Shown here: positions 48,985 to 57,519 of the stretch, piece after piece
Position numbering within the stretch: position 1 is the stretch's first letter
How the letters are laid out: every line of letters begins with the position of its first letter
DNA from: T3SED10-260 sp035363255
Lineage (GTDB): Bacteria > Caldisericota > Caldisericia > UBA6126
Direction: 5' to 3'
Length of the DNA stretch: 64,000 nucleotides
Assembly (NCBI GenBank): GCA_035363255.1
Contig: DAOSES010000005.1
Location: 1 to 64,000 of the forward strand
Program-made: the position numbers and the translations under genes
Notes under the pieces: model-generated
What the model saw: the letters and a program-made list of their open reading frames with translations, nothing else
What the model was told of the DNA's origin: nothing
The model's database searches: none

Positions 48985-49881
48985 CTAAATACCTCGTTTA
49001 GCGGTTTTTTCCTGTTCTGAAAGGCTTTGAACGCTTTGACCTTTCATGGGGTCTCCCATACCTTCAGAAACTTTGGCAATTAGTTCGGGATCATTCCAAT
49101 GAGCTACAGCCTGCACAATGGCTTTAGCGGTTTTTTCGGGATTGGAGGACTTGAAGACTCCCGACCCTACGAAGACTCCATCCGAACCAAGCAACATCAT
49201 TAAGGCAGCATCAGAAGGAGTAGCCACTCCACCAGCAGCGAAATTGACCACAGGAAGCTTCCCGCTGAGTTTGATTTCCTGTAAAAGCTGAATGGGCACC
49301 ATCAGACGTTTGGCTTCGGTAAACAACTCGTCTTCTTGCATGTGCACCACTTTACGAATCTCCGATTGTACTCGACGCATATGACGAACCGCTTCCACGA
49401 TATCGCCTGTGCCAGCTTCGCCTTTGGTACGGATCATGGCAGCACCCTCGGAAATTCTTCGGAGGGCTTCACCCAGATCTCTGCAACCACAAACAAAAGG
49501 GATGCGAAACTTGCTTTTGTCGATATGGTTTTCTTCGTCGGCGGGGGTTAATACTTCGCTCTCGTCAATGTAGTCCACTTTGAGTGCTTGAAGGACTTGA
49601 GCTTCCACAATATGACCGATACGGCATTTTGCCATAACGGGGATGGATACTGCCTGTTGAATCTCTTTAATTTTGATGGGATCAGTCATACGGGCTACCC
49701 CACCCATGGCTCGGATGTCAGAGGGTACCCGTTCCAGAGCCATAACAGCCACTGCTCCGGCTGACTCAGCAATAAGCGCTTGCTCAGCAGTAGTAACATC
49801 CATGATGACTCCGCCTTTTAGCATTTGAGCTAATCCGCGTTGAGTTGTAATTAAATCTTTATCCAATTTTTTCACCACCAT
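48985..49881 (-). CDS. pdxS: Pyridoxal 5'-phosphate synthase subunit PdxS
   Basis: This 298-residue TIM-barrel enzyme makes PLP from ribose 5-phosphate, glyceraldehyde 3-phosphate and ammonia. Family strings include GGVIMDVTTAEQALIAE, MAKCRIGHIVEAQ, the lysine-bearing DYIDESEVLTPADE and GEAGTGDIVEAVRHMR, read in parts. The ATG is followed at once by two GTG codons, so the exact start may shift by one or two residues. A TATAAT-like box on the minus strand (49907-49912) lies about 25 bases upstream but lacks a good -35 box. It heads the reverse operon that runs to ftsH. Confidence 0.96.
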   Translation of the reverse strand: MVVKKLDKDLITTQRGLAQMLKGGVIMDVTTAEQALIAESAGAVAVMALERVPSDIRAMGGVARMTDPIKIKEIQQAVSIPVMAKCRIGHIVEAQVLQALKVDYIDESEVLTPADEENHIDKSKFRIPFVCGCRDLGEALRRISEGAAMIRTKGEAGTGDIVEAVRHMRRVQSEIRKVVHMQEDELFTEAKRLMVPIQLLQEIKLSGKLPVVNFAAGGVATPSDAALMMLLGSDGVFVGSGVFKSSNPEKTAKAIVQAVAHWNDPELIAKVSEGMGDPMKGQSVQSLSEQEKTAKRGI

Positions 49882-49944
49882 ATATATTTCTTAGCTTAAC
49901 CATAAAATTATAATGCGTTTTTTTAAAAAAACAGGTTTTTTTGC

Positions 49945-51447
49945 TTAGAGCCTAAAAGAGTCATCGGGAGTTTTAAGCCATTGTAGAATAAATTCCTCCG
50001 CCTCTTTTCGGTTGTTGACTTGTTTTAAATGTTGAGCTTCAAGCAGAGAGGATAGAATTTTGCCTACCTGGGGAGAGGGTTCAATTCCAAGCAAGTTCAT
50101 GATTCCATTGCCATCCATCAGGGGAGTGATTTTTTTTAAGTCTTCTCTAAATCCGTAATCCAACATTTCACCAAGAAAAGCTTCATATTGATACAGGGTT
50201 CCCATGGGGATACGTTTGGTGGCATATGCATCCGCAAGTGCCAATAGCAAGAGCAGAATACCTTCGTCGCCCAGATCTCTGAAAAAACGATATTTGGCTC
50301 GATCAGTAATTTCTTCTGAGTTCGATAATTGGTGAGGGCGCATGTGTTCCAATATTAAATGTTCTATACGCTCAATTTCTTTGTTGGCAAGCTTTAATTC
50401 TTTAAGGAAAAATTGAGCTTTTTCAGCTCCGTTTTCTTCGTGATGAAAAAAACGCAAACGTTCATTTTCGATGCTCAGAGTGTCGGGTTTGCCAATGTCA
50501 TGCAAAAGACTTGACAATTTAAGCAAAACTTCGTTGCTATGTTCTGTGGATAGGGTTTGGTCCAACAATTCAATAAGTTTTTCGCTGTGAGGGAAATCGT
50601 GTTTTCGGATGCGTAGAATGATTTGTTCAAGATATTGCAGAGTTTCGAGGGTATGTCTTCGCACTTGAAGGTCGGAGGTATAGGCTTCATCCATCGAGCG
50701 AAAGCTTTCAATAAATGGAAATACCACTGAGAGCAGGGAGCTCTTGTCCATCAGTTGAAGCCAGTCATAACTGTCAGGAAAGGCAAGAATTTTCAGCCAT
50801 TCATCTCGAATGCGTTCTCCTGAAACCTTATACAGAAGCTCCTTGTGTGCGTAAATTTGTTCCTGGGTAAAATCGTCGATAAAGCCTTCGATTTCTCCTG
50901 CAAGACGATACGCCCTTAAGAGGCGCAGTGGATCATCCTGAAAGGAGGAGGGATTGTGTATCCTTATCTTGCGCATTCGAAGATCTTCAATACCCTGGAA
51001 ATAGTCGAGAACAGGCATACGAGTTTCTCCTCGACTCAAAACCCTGAGAAAATTATCGAGAGGAAGACAAAGAGCATCAATGCTAAAATCTCTTAAAAAC
51101 AAATCATCTATCAGTTCCTCTCCTCGTATCCCATTAATATCAATCTGGGCTTGATCTGTGGAGATTCGGTAGGTGGCTCTTTCAGCGTCAAGTTCAAAAA
51201 AGGAATGGTTCAGGGAATGGGCAAGATGTTCCGCCACGATTTTGGAATCCGACAGGGGATCTACCAGCAAATCCATATCAAAGCATTTTTTGTGAATTCC
51301 TAAAAGAGCATTCCTCAAGGCTCCACCTACAATATAGATCTGTGTAGTGGGGACCTTGTTCAGCAAGCTCTCGAGAGCTTTTATCCAGGACAAGCGCTCC
51401 AAGTGGGAAGATAAGACCATAAGCTCAACGTTTTTCTCATTCGTCAT
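49945..51447 (-). CDS. cca: CCA-adding tRNA nucleotidyltransferase with HD domain
   Basis: This protein of about 500 residues adds or repairs the 3' CCA of tRNAs, which the tRNA-Met gene in this window needs. The head domain shows IYIVGGALRNALLG (37-50) and FDMDLLVDP (56-64) with the catalytic Asp pair. The RNA-binding helices contain DDPLRLLRAYRLAGE. An HD phosphohydrolase domain lies at about 263-430, with LLHDIGK (His316, Asp317). The start at 51447 overlaps the radical SAM gene by 11 bases; ATG 51420 is an alternative. No terminator is obvious at its 3' end. Confidence 0.92.
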   Translation of the reverse strand: MTNEKNVELMVLSSHLERLSWIKALESLLNKVPTTQIYIVGGALRNALLGIHKKCFDMDLLVDPLSDSKIVAEHLAHSLNHSFFELDAERATYRISTDQAQIDINGIRGEELIDDLFLRDFSIDALCLPLDNFLRVLSRGETRMPVLDYFQGIEDLRMRKIRIHNPSSFQDDPLRLLRAYRLAGEIEGFIDDFTQEQIYAHKELLYKVSGERIRDEWLKILAFPDSYDWLQLMDKSSLLSVVFPFIESFRSMDEAYTSDLQVRRHTLETLQYLEQIILRIRKHDFPHSEKLIELLDQTLSTEHSNEVLLKLSSLLHDIGKPDTLSIENERLRFFHHEENGAEKAQFFLKELKLANKEIERIEHLILEHMRPHQLSNSEEITDRAKYRFFRDLGDEGILLLLLALADAYATKRIPMGTLYQYEAFLGEMLDYGFREDLKKITPLMDGNGIMNLLGIEPSPQVGKILSSLLEAQHLKQVNNRKEAEEFILQWLKTPDDSFRL

Positions 51448-52360
51448 AGTCCTGCACCCAACCTTTCTCAAAGCCGCAAGCTTCCAATGCCTCCACCGCT
51501 TGTTGATACTCTTCTCGTAAAAGTTTTCTTCGCATATAGGGGTGCTGAAAAGCTTGGTAAGCTGGGAAGTATTGACTCATCAGACTCACATATACTTCCG
51601 ATCCCAACAAAGCTTTGAGTTGGTGGATCACTGCAACAGTTTCTGAGGTATAGTGAGGTAAAATGAGTATGCGGACAATCATTCCTTTTTGCAAGATTTC
51701 TTCCGAATCAAACAGCTCATAGGGAAGTTGTTTTCGACAAGCTTGGAGCACCGCAACATTACGGGCATGATAGGATCTTGCTCCAGACAACTCTTTTGCA
51801 GTTTCATCGCTAAAATAGCGACTATCCACCAAATATCCATCAACAAAATAGGAAAACCAGCGTAAAGCTCGGTCGCTTTCCCATCCGGAGGTATTGTAGA
51901 TGACAGGGATGCGCAAGCCCTGCTCTCGGGCTATCAGAAGAGCACGGAAGGCGGAAGGTAGAAATTGGGTGGCAGTCACCCAATTTAGATTGTGTGCTCC
52001 TTCTTTTTGCAGTTTCAGCATTCGAGTGGCAAGGTCTTCATCGCTCAAGATCTGACCATGATGAAGTTGGGACAAGGGGTAATTTTGACAATAAAGGCAT
52101 GAGAGAGTGCAATGAGAAAAAAATAGGGTGCCTGAGCCACGGGTGCCAGTAATGGGAGGCTCTTCTCCCCAATGAAGAGATGCGCTTCCCAGTTTAACTT
52201 GATCACTTGCGCGGCAAACCCCCAACGCTCCTTGCTTTCGATTAACTTTGCATTCATGGGGGCAAAGACGGCAAGAGGAATACTCCTCAGCCATCTCCTC
52301 AGCTATTAAGTTTAGCTCCGAAGCGCTATATTGCAGGTAGAAGGGCTCAGGGAAGAGCAA
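51437..52360 (-). CDS. Radical SAM protein, PflX/activase-like
   Basis: This 307-residue radical SAM protein of the PflX (COG1313) kind resembles pyruvate formate-lyase activases. The cluster-binding CTLSCLYC gives Cys84, Cys88 and Cys91. An upstream set of cysteines (30, 33, 37 and 49, in SSCRLCPHECKVNR and GVCRAS) could bind a second metal centre. NWVTATQFLP and IYNTSGWE are family strings. The substrate is unknown and no glycyl-radical enzyme lies in the window. It overlaps the cyclodeaminase-like gene by 14 bases and cca by 11. Confidence 0.87.
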   Translation of the reverse strand: MLFPEPFYLQYSASELNLIAEEMAEEYSSCRLCPHECKVNRKQGALGVCRASDQVKLGSASLHWGEEPPITGTRGSGTLFFSHCTLSCLYCQNYPLSQLHHGQILSDEDLATRMLKLQKEGAHNLNWVTATQFLPSAFRALLIAREQGLRIPVIYNTSGWESDRALRWFSYFVDGYLVDSRYFSDETAKELSGARSYHARNVAVLQACRKQLPYELFDSEEILQKGMIVRILILPHYTSETVAVIHQLKALLGSEVYVSLMSQYFPAYQAFQHPYMRRKLLREEYQQAVEALEACGFEKGWVQDYDE

Positions 52361-52958
52361 GTTCTTTTTCCACAGACTGCAAACATGCAGAAAATCGATC
52401 GAGACAGCTTTGTTTCATTGCATTGGCTTCATTCATCATGCTTTGAACCATATTTTCATCTTTGATGGAAGCCGCATTGATCAAGATGTTCAAATAAGCT
52501 CCCTCGACTGCGGTTCGGAGCAGGGAAGAAGCTGAGCCAAGATCGCTGATCATGCTTTTTTTGCATACTTCAGCTAGCCGGGTAAGGTGCTTACTAGCTT
52601 CGAAACAAGACTGCATAGTTTTTAATGGCACAGAAGCTGCATGTTGAATAGCTTTTTGCATGGCTTGTCTGCGAAGGGCTTTTTGATCTTCAGTTTCTTT
52701 GGCTAAGCGCATAGCTTCCATATATGCATTGAATGATTCGGCATCCTCATCAATCAGGGCGATCAAGTGGTCTGACAGAGCTTTAAGGCTTGGAAGCATA
52801 TCATTGTCTGGCTCCAATTCAGCATAAGAAGCCACCATCAGCAAGAGACCACAACCCATGGCTCCACTGGCAGCTGCTGCAGATCCCCCTCCAGGGGTGG
52901 GAGTTTTTGAAGCCAGGGCATTAACAAAATCCTGAACAGCAAGCATACTTAATTTCAT
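52347..52958 (-). CDS. Formiminotetrahydrofolate cyclodeaminase-like protein
   Basis: This 203-residue, mostly helical protein matches the cyclodeaminase/cyclohydrolase family (FTCD-C, FchA). The glycine-rich TPTPGGGSAAAASGAMG stretch at about 20-36 is the hallmark. Members convert formimino-THF or methenyl-THF in folate one-carbon metabolism. It is the first gene of the reverse group with the radical SAM gene and cca, diverging from der. A specific reaction cannot be fixed from sequence. Confidence 0.88.
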   Translation of the reverse strand: MKLSMLAVQDFVNALASKTPTPGGGSAAAASGAMGCGLLLMVASYAELEPDNDMLPSLKALSDHLIALIDEDAESFNAYMEAMRLAKETEDQKALRRQAMQKAIQHAASVPLKTMQSCFEASKHLTRLAEVCKKSMISDLGSASSLLRTAVEGAYLNILINAASIKDENMVQSMMNEANAMKQSCLDRFSACLQSVEKELALP

Positions 52959-52960
52959 AG

Positions 52961-52989
52961 TTTACCTTATCTCCAATTCCTCATATAAT
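52961..52989 (+). promoter_or_regulatory. Candidate promoter of der
   Basis: TTTACC (52961-52966) and a perfect TATAAT (52984-52989) with a 17-base spacer lie 47 bases before the der start, within the divergent gap. The ribosome site GGGGGAAG is at about 53019-53026. Confidence 0.5.
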
Positions 52990-53035
52990 GTAGTTCTAGT
53001 ATTAGTATATAAAATATAGGGGGAAGTGTGCAACT

Positions 53036-54328
53036 ATGAAGCAGGTGTTTTTAGTCGGTCGATATTCGGTAGGCAAATCTTCCCTTTTCAATCGCATCAC
53101 TGGAAGGCGCAATCTTGTCATGGAAGACAAAGGCACCACTCGCGATATCATCCAGTTTTCCTATGAGTTTCAAGGCAACGATTATCTCCTCTCCGATTCT
53201 GCTGGTCTTGAGTCCATTACCGCCGAATCCATTCTCAGTATCCAACAGGAAATGATCATCCAGGAAATGAAACGATCTAATGTGATTGTGCTGGTGGTGG
53301 ATGGGACCGCAGGTATTGTTCCTCAGGACAGAGAGCTCCTGGAGTTTTTACGCAAACACCACTTACTCAAAAAGACGGTGCTGGCAGTCAACAAATGCGA
53401 TCGCAAGCATTTTCACCCCGAGGAATTTTATGAACTTGGACTTAACGCCATATACCCCACTTCAGCAGCCGATGGTAGCGGAGTCTATGAGCTCATGGAA
53501 GCTATCGCAGAAATGAGCGGAGAGCATCCTGAAGCTCAGGATGTTCCTGAAAGTCGCGTCATTACCCTGGTTGGCAAACCCAATGCCGGAAAATCCACTC
53601 TAATGAACGCCTTGTCTGGCAAAGAGCGTTCTTTGGTCAGTAGTCAAGAATTTACCACTCGCGATCCCGTCAGAGAAATGATCAAACGTGGAGAGCAAGC
53701 CTTCACCCTGGTAGATACCGCAGGCATCCGATCCCGCTGGATGCACCAATTTGGTACCGTCTATCTCAGTATGAGGCGCACAGTTCGCGAGATTCGACTC
53801 GCTCAATTAGTCTTGTTTTTGCTTGATGCTGAGCAAGATATTGCTCGAGAAGATCAAAAAATAGCCCGTACTCTGCTGGACGAAAAAAAGGCCTGCGTCG
53901 TTGCTGTCAACAAAAAAGATCTTATCGAAGATCGCGAGGCCTTCCAACATATCATGCAAACCCGCCTTCGCTTTTTAGATGTTTATCCAGTGGTTTATAT
54001 CTCAGCCCTCAAACGAGAAGGCTTTGAAGAAATGTTCAACACGCTTCAACAAGTCTATGAAGCCCACCACAAAAAGATTCCAACCCCCCAGATCAACCGA
54101 GTGCTTCAACGTATCATGTCGGAACATCCTCTTCCCATTGGAGGTCTCAAGATCTTGTATGCTACCCAGGTGTCCTGTGCTCCGCCCACTATTCTCTTTT
54201 TTGTCAACCACAAAGAGTTTTTCACCGATTCCATCCTCAACTACTTCAAAAAACATCTCACCCAGGAGCTTGGGCTCAAGGGTAGTCCTGTCCAGATACA
54301 TGTGCGCAACCGCAGAGAAAAAGCATGA
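53036..54328 (+). CDS. der: Tandem GTPase Der (EngA)
   Basis: This 430-residue ribosome-assembly GTPase has two G domains and a C-terminal KH-like domain. The first P-loop is GRYSVGKS (8-15) with switch II DSAGLE, which differ from the common GRPNVGKS and DTGG/DTPG forms. The second is GKPNAGKS (180-187) with DTAGIR. NKCD and NKKD bind guanine. It acts in 50S maturation. The stop overlaps the gpsA start by 4 bases; der-gpsA is a frequent pair. Confidence 0.95.
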   Translation: MKQVFLVGRYSVGKSSLFNRITGRRNLVMEDKGTTRDIIQFSYEFQGNDYLLSDSAGLESITAESILSIQQEMIIQEMKRSNVIVLVVDGTAGIVPQDRELLEFLRKHHLLKKTVLAVNKCDRKHFHPEEFYELGLNAIYPTSAADGSGVYELMEAIAEMSGEHPEAQDVPESRVITLVGKPNAGKSTLMNALSGKERSLVSSQEFTTRDPVREMIKRGEQAFTLVDTAGIRSRWMHQFGTVYLSMRRTVREIRLAQLVLFLLDAEQDIAREDQKIARTLLDEKKACVVAVNKKDLIEDREAFQHIMQTRLRFLDVYPVVYISALKREGFEEMFNTLQQVYEAHHKKIPTPQINRVLQRIMSEHPLPIGGLKILYATQVSCAPPTILFFVNHKEFFTDSILNYFKKHLTQELGLKGSPVQIHVRNRREKA

Positions 54329-55335
54329 GTTGGAAAGTCAGCGTCATAGGTGCTGGAGCTTGGGGCACTACCATGGCTTTGCTCCTTGCCAAAAAAGGTC
54401 ATCAGGTTACCCTATGGGAAAATTTTCCTGAGCAGTGCCAGGAGCTTCAACGCAAAAAAGAAAACACTCGTTATCTTCCTGGGGTTTGTCTTGAAAACCC
54501 CCAACTCACCTTTTCCTCAGAGCTTTCATCTGTCCTCAGATCTGCAGACTTAATTATCCTTGCCACCCCATCCAAATTTTTAGAACAATTCTTACCCAAA
54601 ATGCTCCCACATCTCAATTCACAGCAACTTTTTCTTTCACTGGTCAAAGGGATTCTTCCGCGACCTGTGCCCCGTCTCCTGCTTGAAGATATTCAAGAGC
54701 TTCTTCCTATTCTTCGTCCTTCCCACATGGCGGTGCTTTCGGGTCCCAACTTTGCCAAAGAAATAGCGCTTGATCTTCCAGCAGCTACGGTCATATCTGC
54801 TCCAGACACTGCTTATCTCCAAGAACTTCAAAACTATCTATCCACCCCAAACTTTCGTGTTTATACCAACCCCGATCTTATTGGAGTCCAGCTCGGAGGG
54901 ATCATGAAAAATGTTATCGCCATTGCGGGGGGTCTTTTAGATGGTCTTCATATGGGATACAATGCCAAATCTTCCCTTATAGTCAGGGGTACCAGCGAAA
55001 TGAGTCGTTTGTTTGTGGCGATGGGAGCCCAGCAAGAAACTCTTTATGGTCTCTCGGGCCTGGGCGACCTGATTGGCACCTGCACCAGCCCTCTCAGTAG
55101 AAACTGGTGGGCAGGCACCCAACTTGCTACAGGGATCAGCTATGCAGAGCTTCAACGCACCACTGGCACTACCGTGGAAGGTATTGACTCTCTGCCAGGT
55201 TTGCTCAATTTAGCCCAAAGCCTCAAGATAGAGCTTCCTATCAGCCAGGAAATTTACGCCATTGCCTTTCAACAAAAAGATATTCGTCAGTCTCTCCAGG
55301 AGTTAATGTCTCGCAAACTCCGCACCGAAAGCTAA
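54325..55335 (+). CDS. gpsA: Glycerol-3-phosphate dehydrogenase [NAD(P)+]
   Basis: This 336-residue enzyme reduces dihydroxyacetone phosphate to sn-glycerol 3-phosphate for phospholipids. The nucleotide-binding VIGAGAWGTTMA lies at residues 7-18. The catalytic lysine region GGIMKNVIAIAGGLLDGL and the GLGDL motif are present. It is translationally coupled to der by a 4-base overlap. A tRNA promoter lies just after its stop; no terminator is visible between them. Confidence 0.96.
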   Translation: MSWKVSVIGAGAWGTTMALLLAKKGHQVTLWENFPEQCQELQRKKENTRYLPGVCLENPQLTFSSELSSVLRSADLIILATPSKFLEQFLPKMLPHLNSQQLFLSLVKGILPRPVPRLLLEDIQELLPILRPSHMAVLSGPNFAKEIALDLPAATVISAPDTAYLQELQNYLSTPNFRVYTNPDLIGVQLGGIMKNVIAIAGGLLDGLHMGYNAKSSLIVRGTSEMSRLFVAMGAQQETLYGLSGLGDLIGTCTSPLSRNWWAGTQLATGISYAELQRTTGTTVEGIDSLPGLLNLAQSLKIELPISQEIYAIAFQQKDIRQSLQELMSRKLRTES

Positions 55336-55348
55336 GTTTTTTTCTTTT

Positions 55349-55376
55349 TTGTAAATTTAAAAAAGCATTGTATAAT
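55349..55376 (+). promoter_or_regulatory. Promoter of the tRNA-Pro pair
   Basis: TTGTAA (55349-55354) and TATAAT (55371-55376) are 16 bases apart, and a TG precedes the -10 box. Predicted transcription would start near 55383, nine bases before the first tRNA. Confidence 0.6.
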
Positions 55377-55391
55377 ACTTGATGATTTAGT

Positions 55392-55469
55392 CGGAGCGTG
55401 GCGCAGTTTGGCTAGCGCACCAGCATGGGGTGCTGGGGGTCGGAAGTTCGAATCTTCTCGCTCCGACCA
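55392..55469 (+). tRNA. tRNA-Pro (GGG)
   Basis: This is a 78-base tRNA including an encoded CCA. The acceptor CGGAGCG/CGCTCCG has the C1-G72 pair typical of bacterial tRNA-Pro. The anticodon stem is CCAGC/GCTGG with loop ATGGGGT, anticodon GGG. The T arm is GGAAG-TTCGAAT-CTTCT. A nine-T run follows directly, but a second tRNA begins 20 bases later. Confidence 0.94.
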
Positions 55470-55488
55470 TTTTTTTTTGAAACAACCT

Positions 55489-55565
55489 CGGGAAGTGGCT
55501 CAGCTTGGTAGAGCGCTTGGTTCGGGACTAAGAGGTCGCGGGTTCGAATCCCGCCTTCCCGACCA
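55489..55565 (+). tRNA. tRNA-Pro (CGG)
   Basis: This is a 77-base tRNA with encoded CCA. The acceptor is CGGGAAG/CTTCCCG, again with C1-G72. The anticodon stem is CTTGG/CTAAG with one G-T pair, and the loop TTCGGGA gives anticodon CGG. The T arm GCGGG-TTCGAAT-CCCGC is perfect. Together with the preceding gene it reads CCC/CCU and CCG codons. Confidence 0.94.
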
Positions 55566-55655
55566 AAAACGATCCTGTTCTTCCCAAACTCGTATCTCAA
55601 GTCAGTTCAAAGACCAATGATTCTATCTCCAAACATACCTCTTGTATCCAAATCA

Positions 55656-55663
55656 TGTATAAT
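55656..55663 (+). promoter_or_regulatory. Candidate extended -10 promoter of thrS
   Basis: TGTATAAT at 55656-55663 carries a perfect -10 hexamer preceded by TG, but no good -35 box lies 16-18 bases upstream. The rest of the 55566-55696 gap shows no T-box or terminator. Confidence 0.4.
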
Positions 55664-55696
55664 TAAAAAGAAAGTAAATGAATGTAAAAGGTCGTG

Positions 55697-57448
55697 GTGA
55701 CACAGATGGAAGAAAAAAATTTAGATGTATTAAGGCATTCTTGTGCACATCTTATGGCGCAAGCACTAAAACGTTTATATGGAGAGGTCAGTCTCGGGAT
55801 CGGTCCCTCTATCGAGAACGGATTTTATTATGACATCGATATGGAACATCGACTTGTACCCGAAGATTTAGCTCTTATCGAAGAAGAAATGAAAAAAATA
55901 GCTCAGGAAAATCTCCCCATCCTTCCCAAAACCATCCTCCGAGAGCAGGCAATCCAACTTTTTACACAACGCAAAGAGCCCTACAAGCTCGAACTTATCA
56001 AAGAGCTTCCCCACGACGAACCCATTCACGTTTTTGAACAGGGCGAATTCGCTGATCTTTGCAAGGGTCCTCATCTCGAAAAAACCGGGCAGATCCGTTT
56101 CTTTAAGTTGCTTTCTATCGCTGGAGCTTACTGGAAAGGTAGCGAACACAACCCCATGCTTCAACGCATCTATGGCACTGCCTTCTATACCAAAGACGAA
56201 CTCAAAGCCTATCTATTCCAACTCGAAGAAGCAAAAAAACGCGATCACCGAAAACTCGGAAAAGATCTGAAACTTTTCTTTTTTGATGAAGCTGTCGGCA
56301 GTGGTCTTCCCCTCTGGTTGCCCCGGGGAGCCAAACTCCGCGACATCATCGAACGCTACGAAATGGACCTTCATGAGTGCCATGGATATAGCATTATTCG
56401 CACTCCACATCTTGGTTTTGCAGGTCTGTGGCACACCTCGGGTCATCTATCCTTTTATCGTGATTCCATGTATCCCGAAATGGATGTAGATCACCAACAA
56501 TACATCGTAAAACCCATGAATTGCCCCTTCCACATGACAGTTTACAAAAACGATATGCACAGCTATCGCGAGCTTCCTATCCGGCTGTTTGAGCTTGCCA
56601 GCGTTTATCGCAACGAAAAATCGGGCGTACTTCACGGGCTTTTACGAGTGCGAGGCTTTACCCAGGACGATGCCCACATTTTTTGCACCGAAGACCAGCT
56701 CGAACAAGAAATCTGCAATGCTATGCAACTTACCAAAAAGATGCTATCTGATTTTGGCTTTACTCAATACAAAATCTACCTCAGTGTTCGAGACCCCAAA
56801 CAACTCACTGGCAAATACATAGGAGATCCCTCCCAATGGGACATGATCGAACAAAAATACGAACAAATCATCCAGCGAATGGGTCTGGACTATCAGGTAG
56901 ATCCTGGGGAAGCCAAATTTTACGGGCCAGCCATCGATCTTAAAATCAAAGATGCCTTGGGTAGAGAGTGGCAATGCACCACTATTCAAGTAGATTTCAA
57001 CCTTCCATCCAAATTTGAACTAAGCTACATCGGGGAAGATGGTCAGGCTCATGTTCCTTTTGTGATCCATAGAGCCTTATTAGGCTCCATGGAGCGATTT
57101 ATCAGCGTTTTGTTGGAGCATTATGGTGGCGACCTCCCCCTTTGGCTCGCTCCAGAGCAGGTGCGTCTTGTACCAATATCCGACGAACAGCTTGATTACT
57201 TGTCCGAAGTGGAACAAATACTCAGACATGAGGGGCTTCGCGTTGAAGTTGATCGACGCAATGAGCGGATGAATTCCAAAATTCGTCTCGCAGAGCACGA
57301 AAAAATCCCCTTTGTTGTTGTGGCAGGCAAAAAAGAAGCCGAAGATAAAACGCTTTCCATTCGAAAGCGCCATGGTGAGAATCTCGGAGAAATGGATGTG
57401 AGTTCTTTTGCAGAGCTTTTAAAAAAACAGATCTGCGAAAAAAGCTAA
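55697..57448 (+). CDS. thrS: Threonyl-tRNA synthetase lacking the TGS domain
   Basis: This class-II synthetase of about 583 residues charges tRNA-Thr. The GTG at 55697 is favoured because AAGG lies 5 bases upstream; GTG 55694 and ATG 55706 are alternatives. The sequence begins almost at once with the editing domain (LDVLRHSCAHLMAQAL; later FADLCKGPHL). The N-terminal TGS domain of about 60 residues is therefore missing. The catalytic core has motif 2 (VYRNEKSGVLHGLLRVRGFTQDDAH, in parts), the zinc Cys in MNCPFH, and the anticodon-binding domain at about 480-583. infC follows after 71 bases. Confidence 0.95.
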   Translation: MTQMEEKNLDVLRHSCAHLMAQALKRLYGEVSLGIGPSIENGFYYDIDMEHRLVPEDLALIEEEMKKIAQENLPILPKTILREQAIQLFTQRKEPYKLELIKELPHDEPIHVFEQGEFADLCKGPHLEKTGQIRFFKLLSIAGAYWKGSEHNPMLQRIYGTAFYTKDELKAYLFQLEEAKKRDHRKLGKDLKLFFFDEAVGSGLPLWLPRGAKLRDIIERYEMDLHECHGYSIIRTPHLGFAGLWHTSGHLSFYRDSMYPEMDVDHQQYIVKPMNCPFHMTVYKNDMHSYRELPIRLFELASVYRNEKSGVLHGLLRVRGFTQDDAHIFCTEDQLEQEICNAMQLTKKMLSDFGFTQYKIYLSVRDPKQLTGKYIGDPSQWDMIEQKYEQIIQRMGLDYQVDPGEAKFYGPAIDLKIKDALGREWQCTTIQVDFNLPSKFELSYIGEDGQAHVPFVIHRALLGSMERFISVLLEHYGGDLPLWLAPEQVRLVPISDEQLDYLSEVEQILRHEGLRVEVDRRNERMNSKIRLAEHEKIPFVVVAGKKEAEDKTLSIRKRHGENLGEMDVSSFAELLKKQICEKS

Positions 57449-57458
57449 GCACTTTAGC

Positions 57459-57487
57459 TTGACATTCTTTTAAACTTCAGGTAATAA
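57459..57487 (+). promoter_or_regulatory. Weak candidate promoter for infC-rpmI-rplT
   Basis: A perfect TTGACA (57459-57464) is followed 17 bases later by TAATAA (57482-57487). It overlaps a small inverted repeat, AAGCTAA (57442-57448) and TTAGCTT (57454-57460), that begins at the thrS stop codon and is not followed by a T-run. Confidence 0.35.
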
Positions 57488-57519
57488 AGTATGGAAATTT
57501 TTTTTGATGGAGGTAATGT

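Noticed and set aside
53036..54328. Non-functional first GTPase domain in Der because of unusual motifs
   Set aside because: GRYSVGKS still fits GxxxxGK[ST] and the DxxG and NKxD motifs are intact, so the variant residues do not show loss of function.
55566..55696. T-box leader before thrS
   Set aside because: No specifier stem, no GGNACC-type T-box core and no terminator were found in the 130 bases; the gap is too short for a typical T-box.
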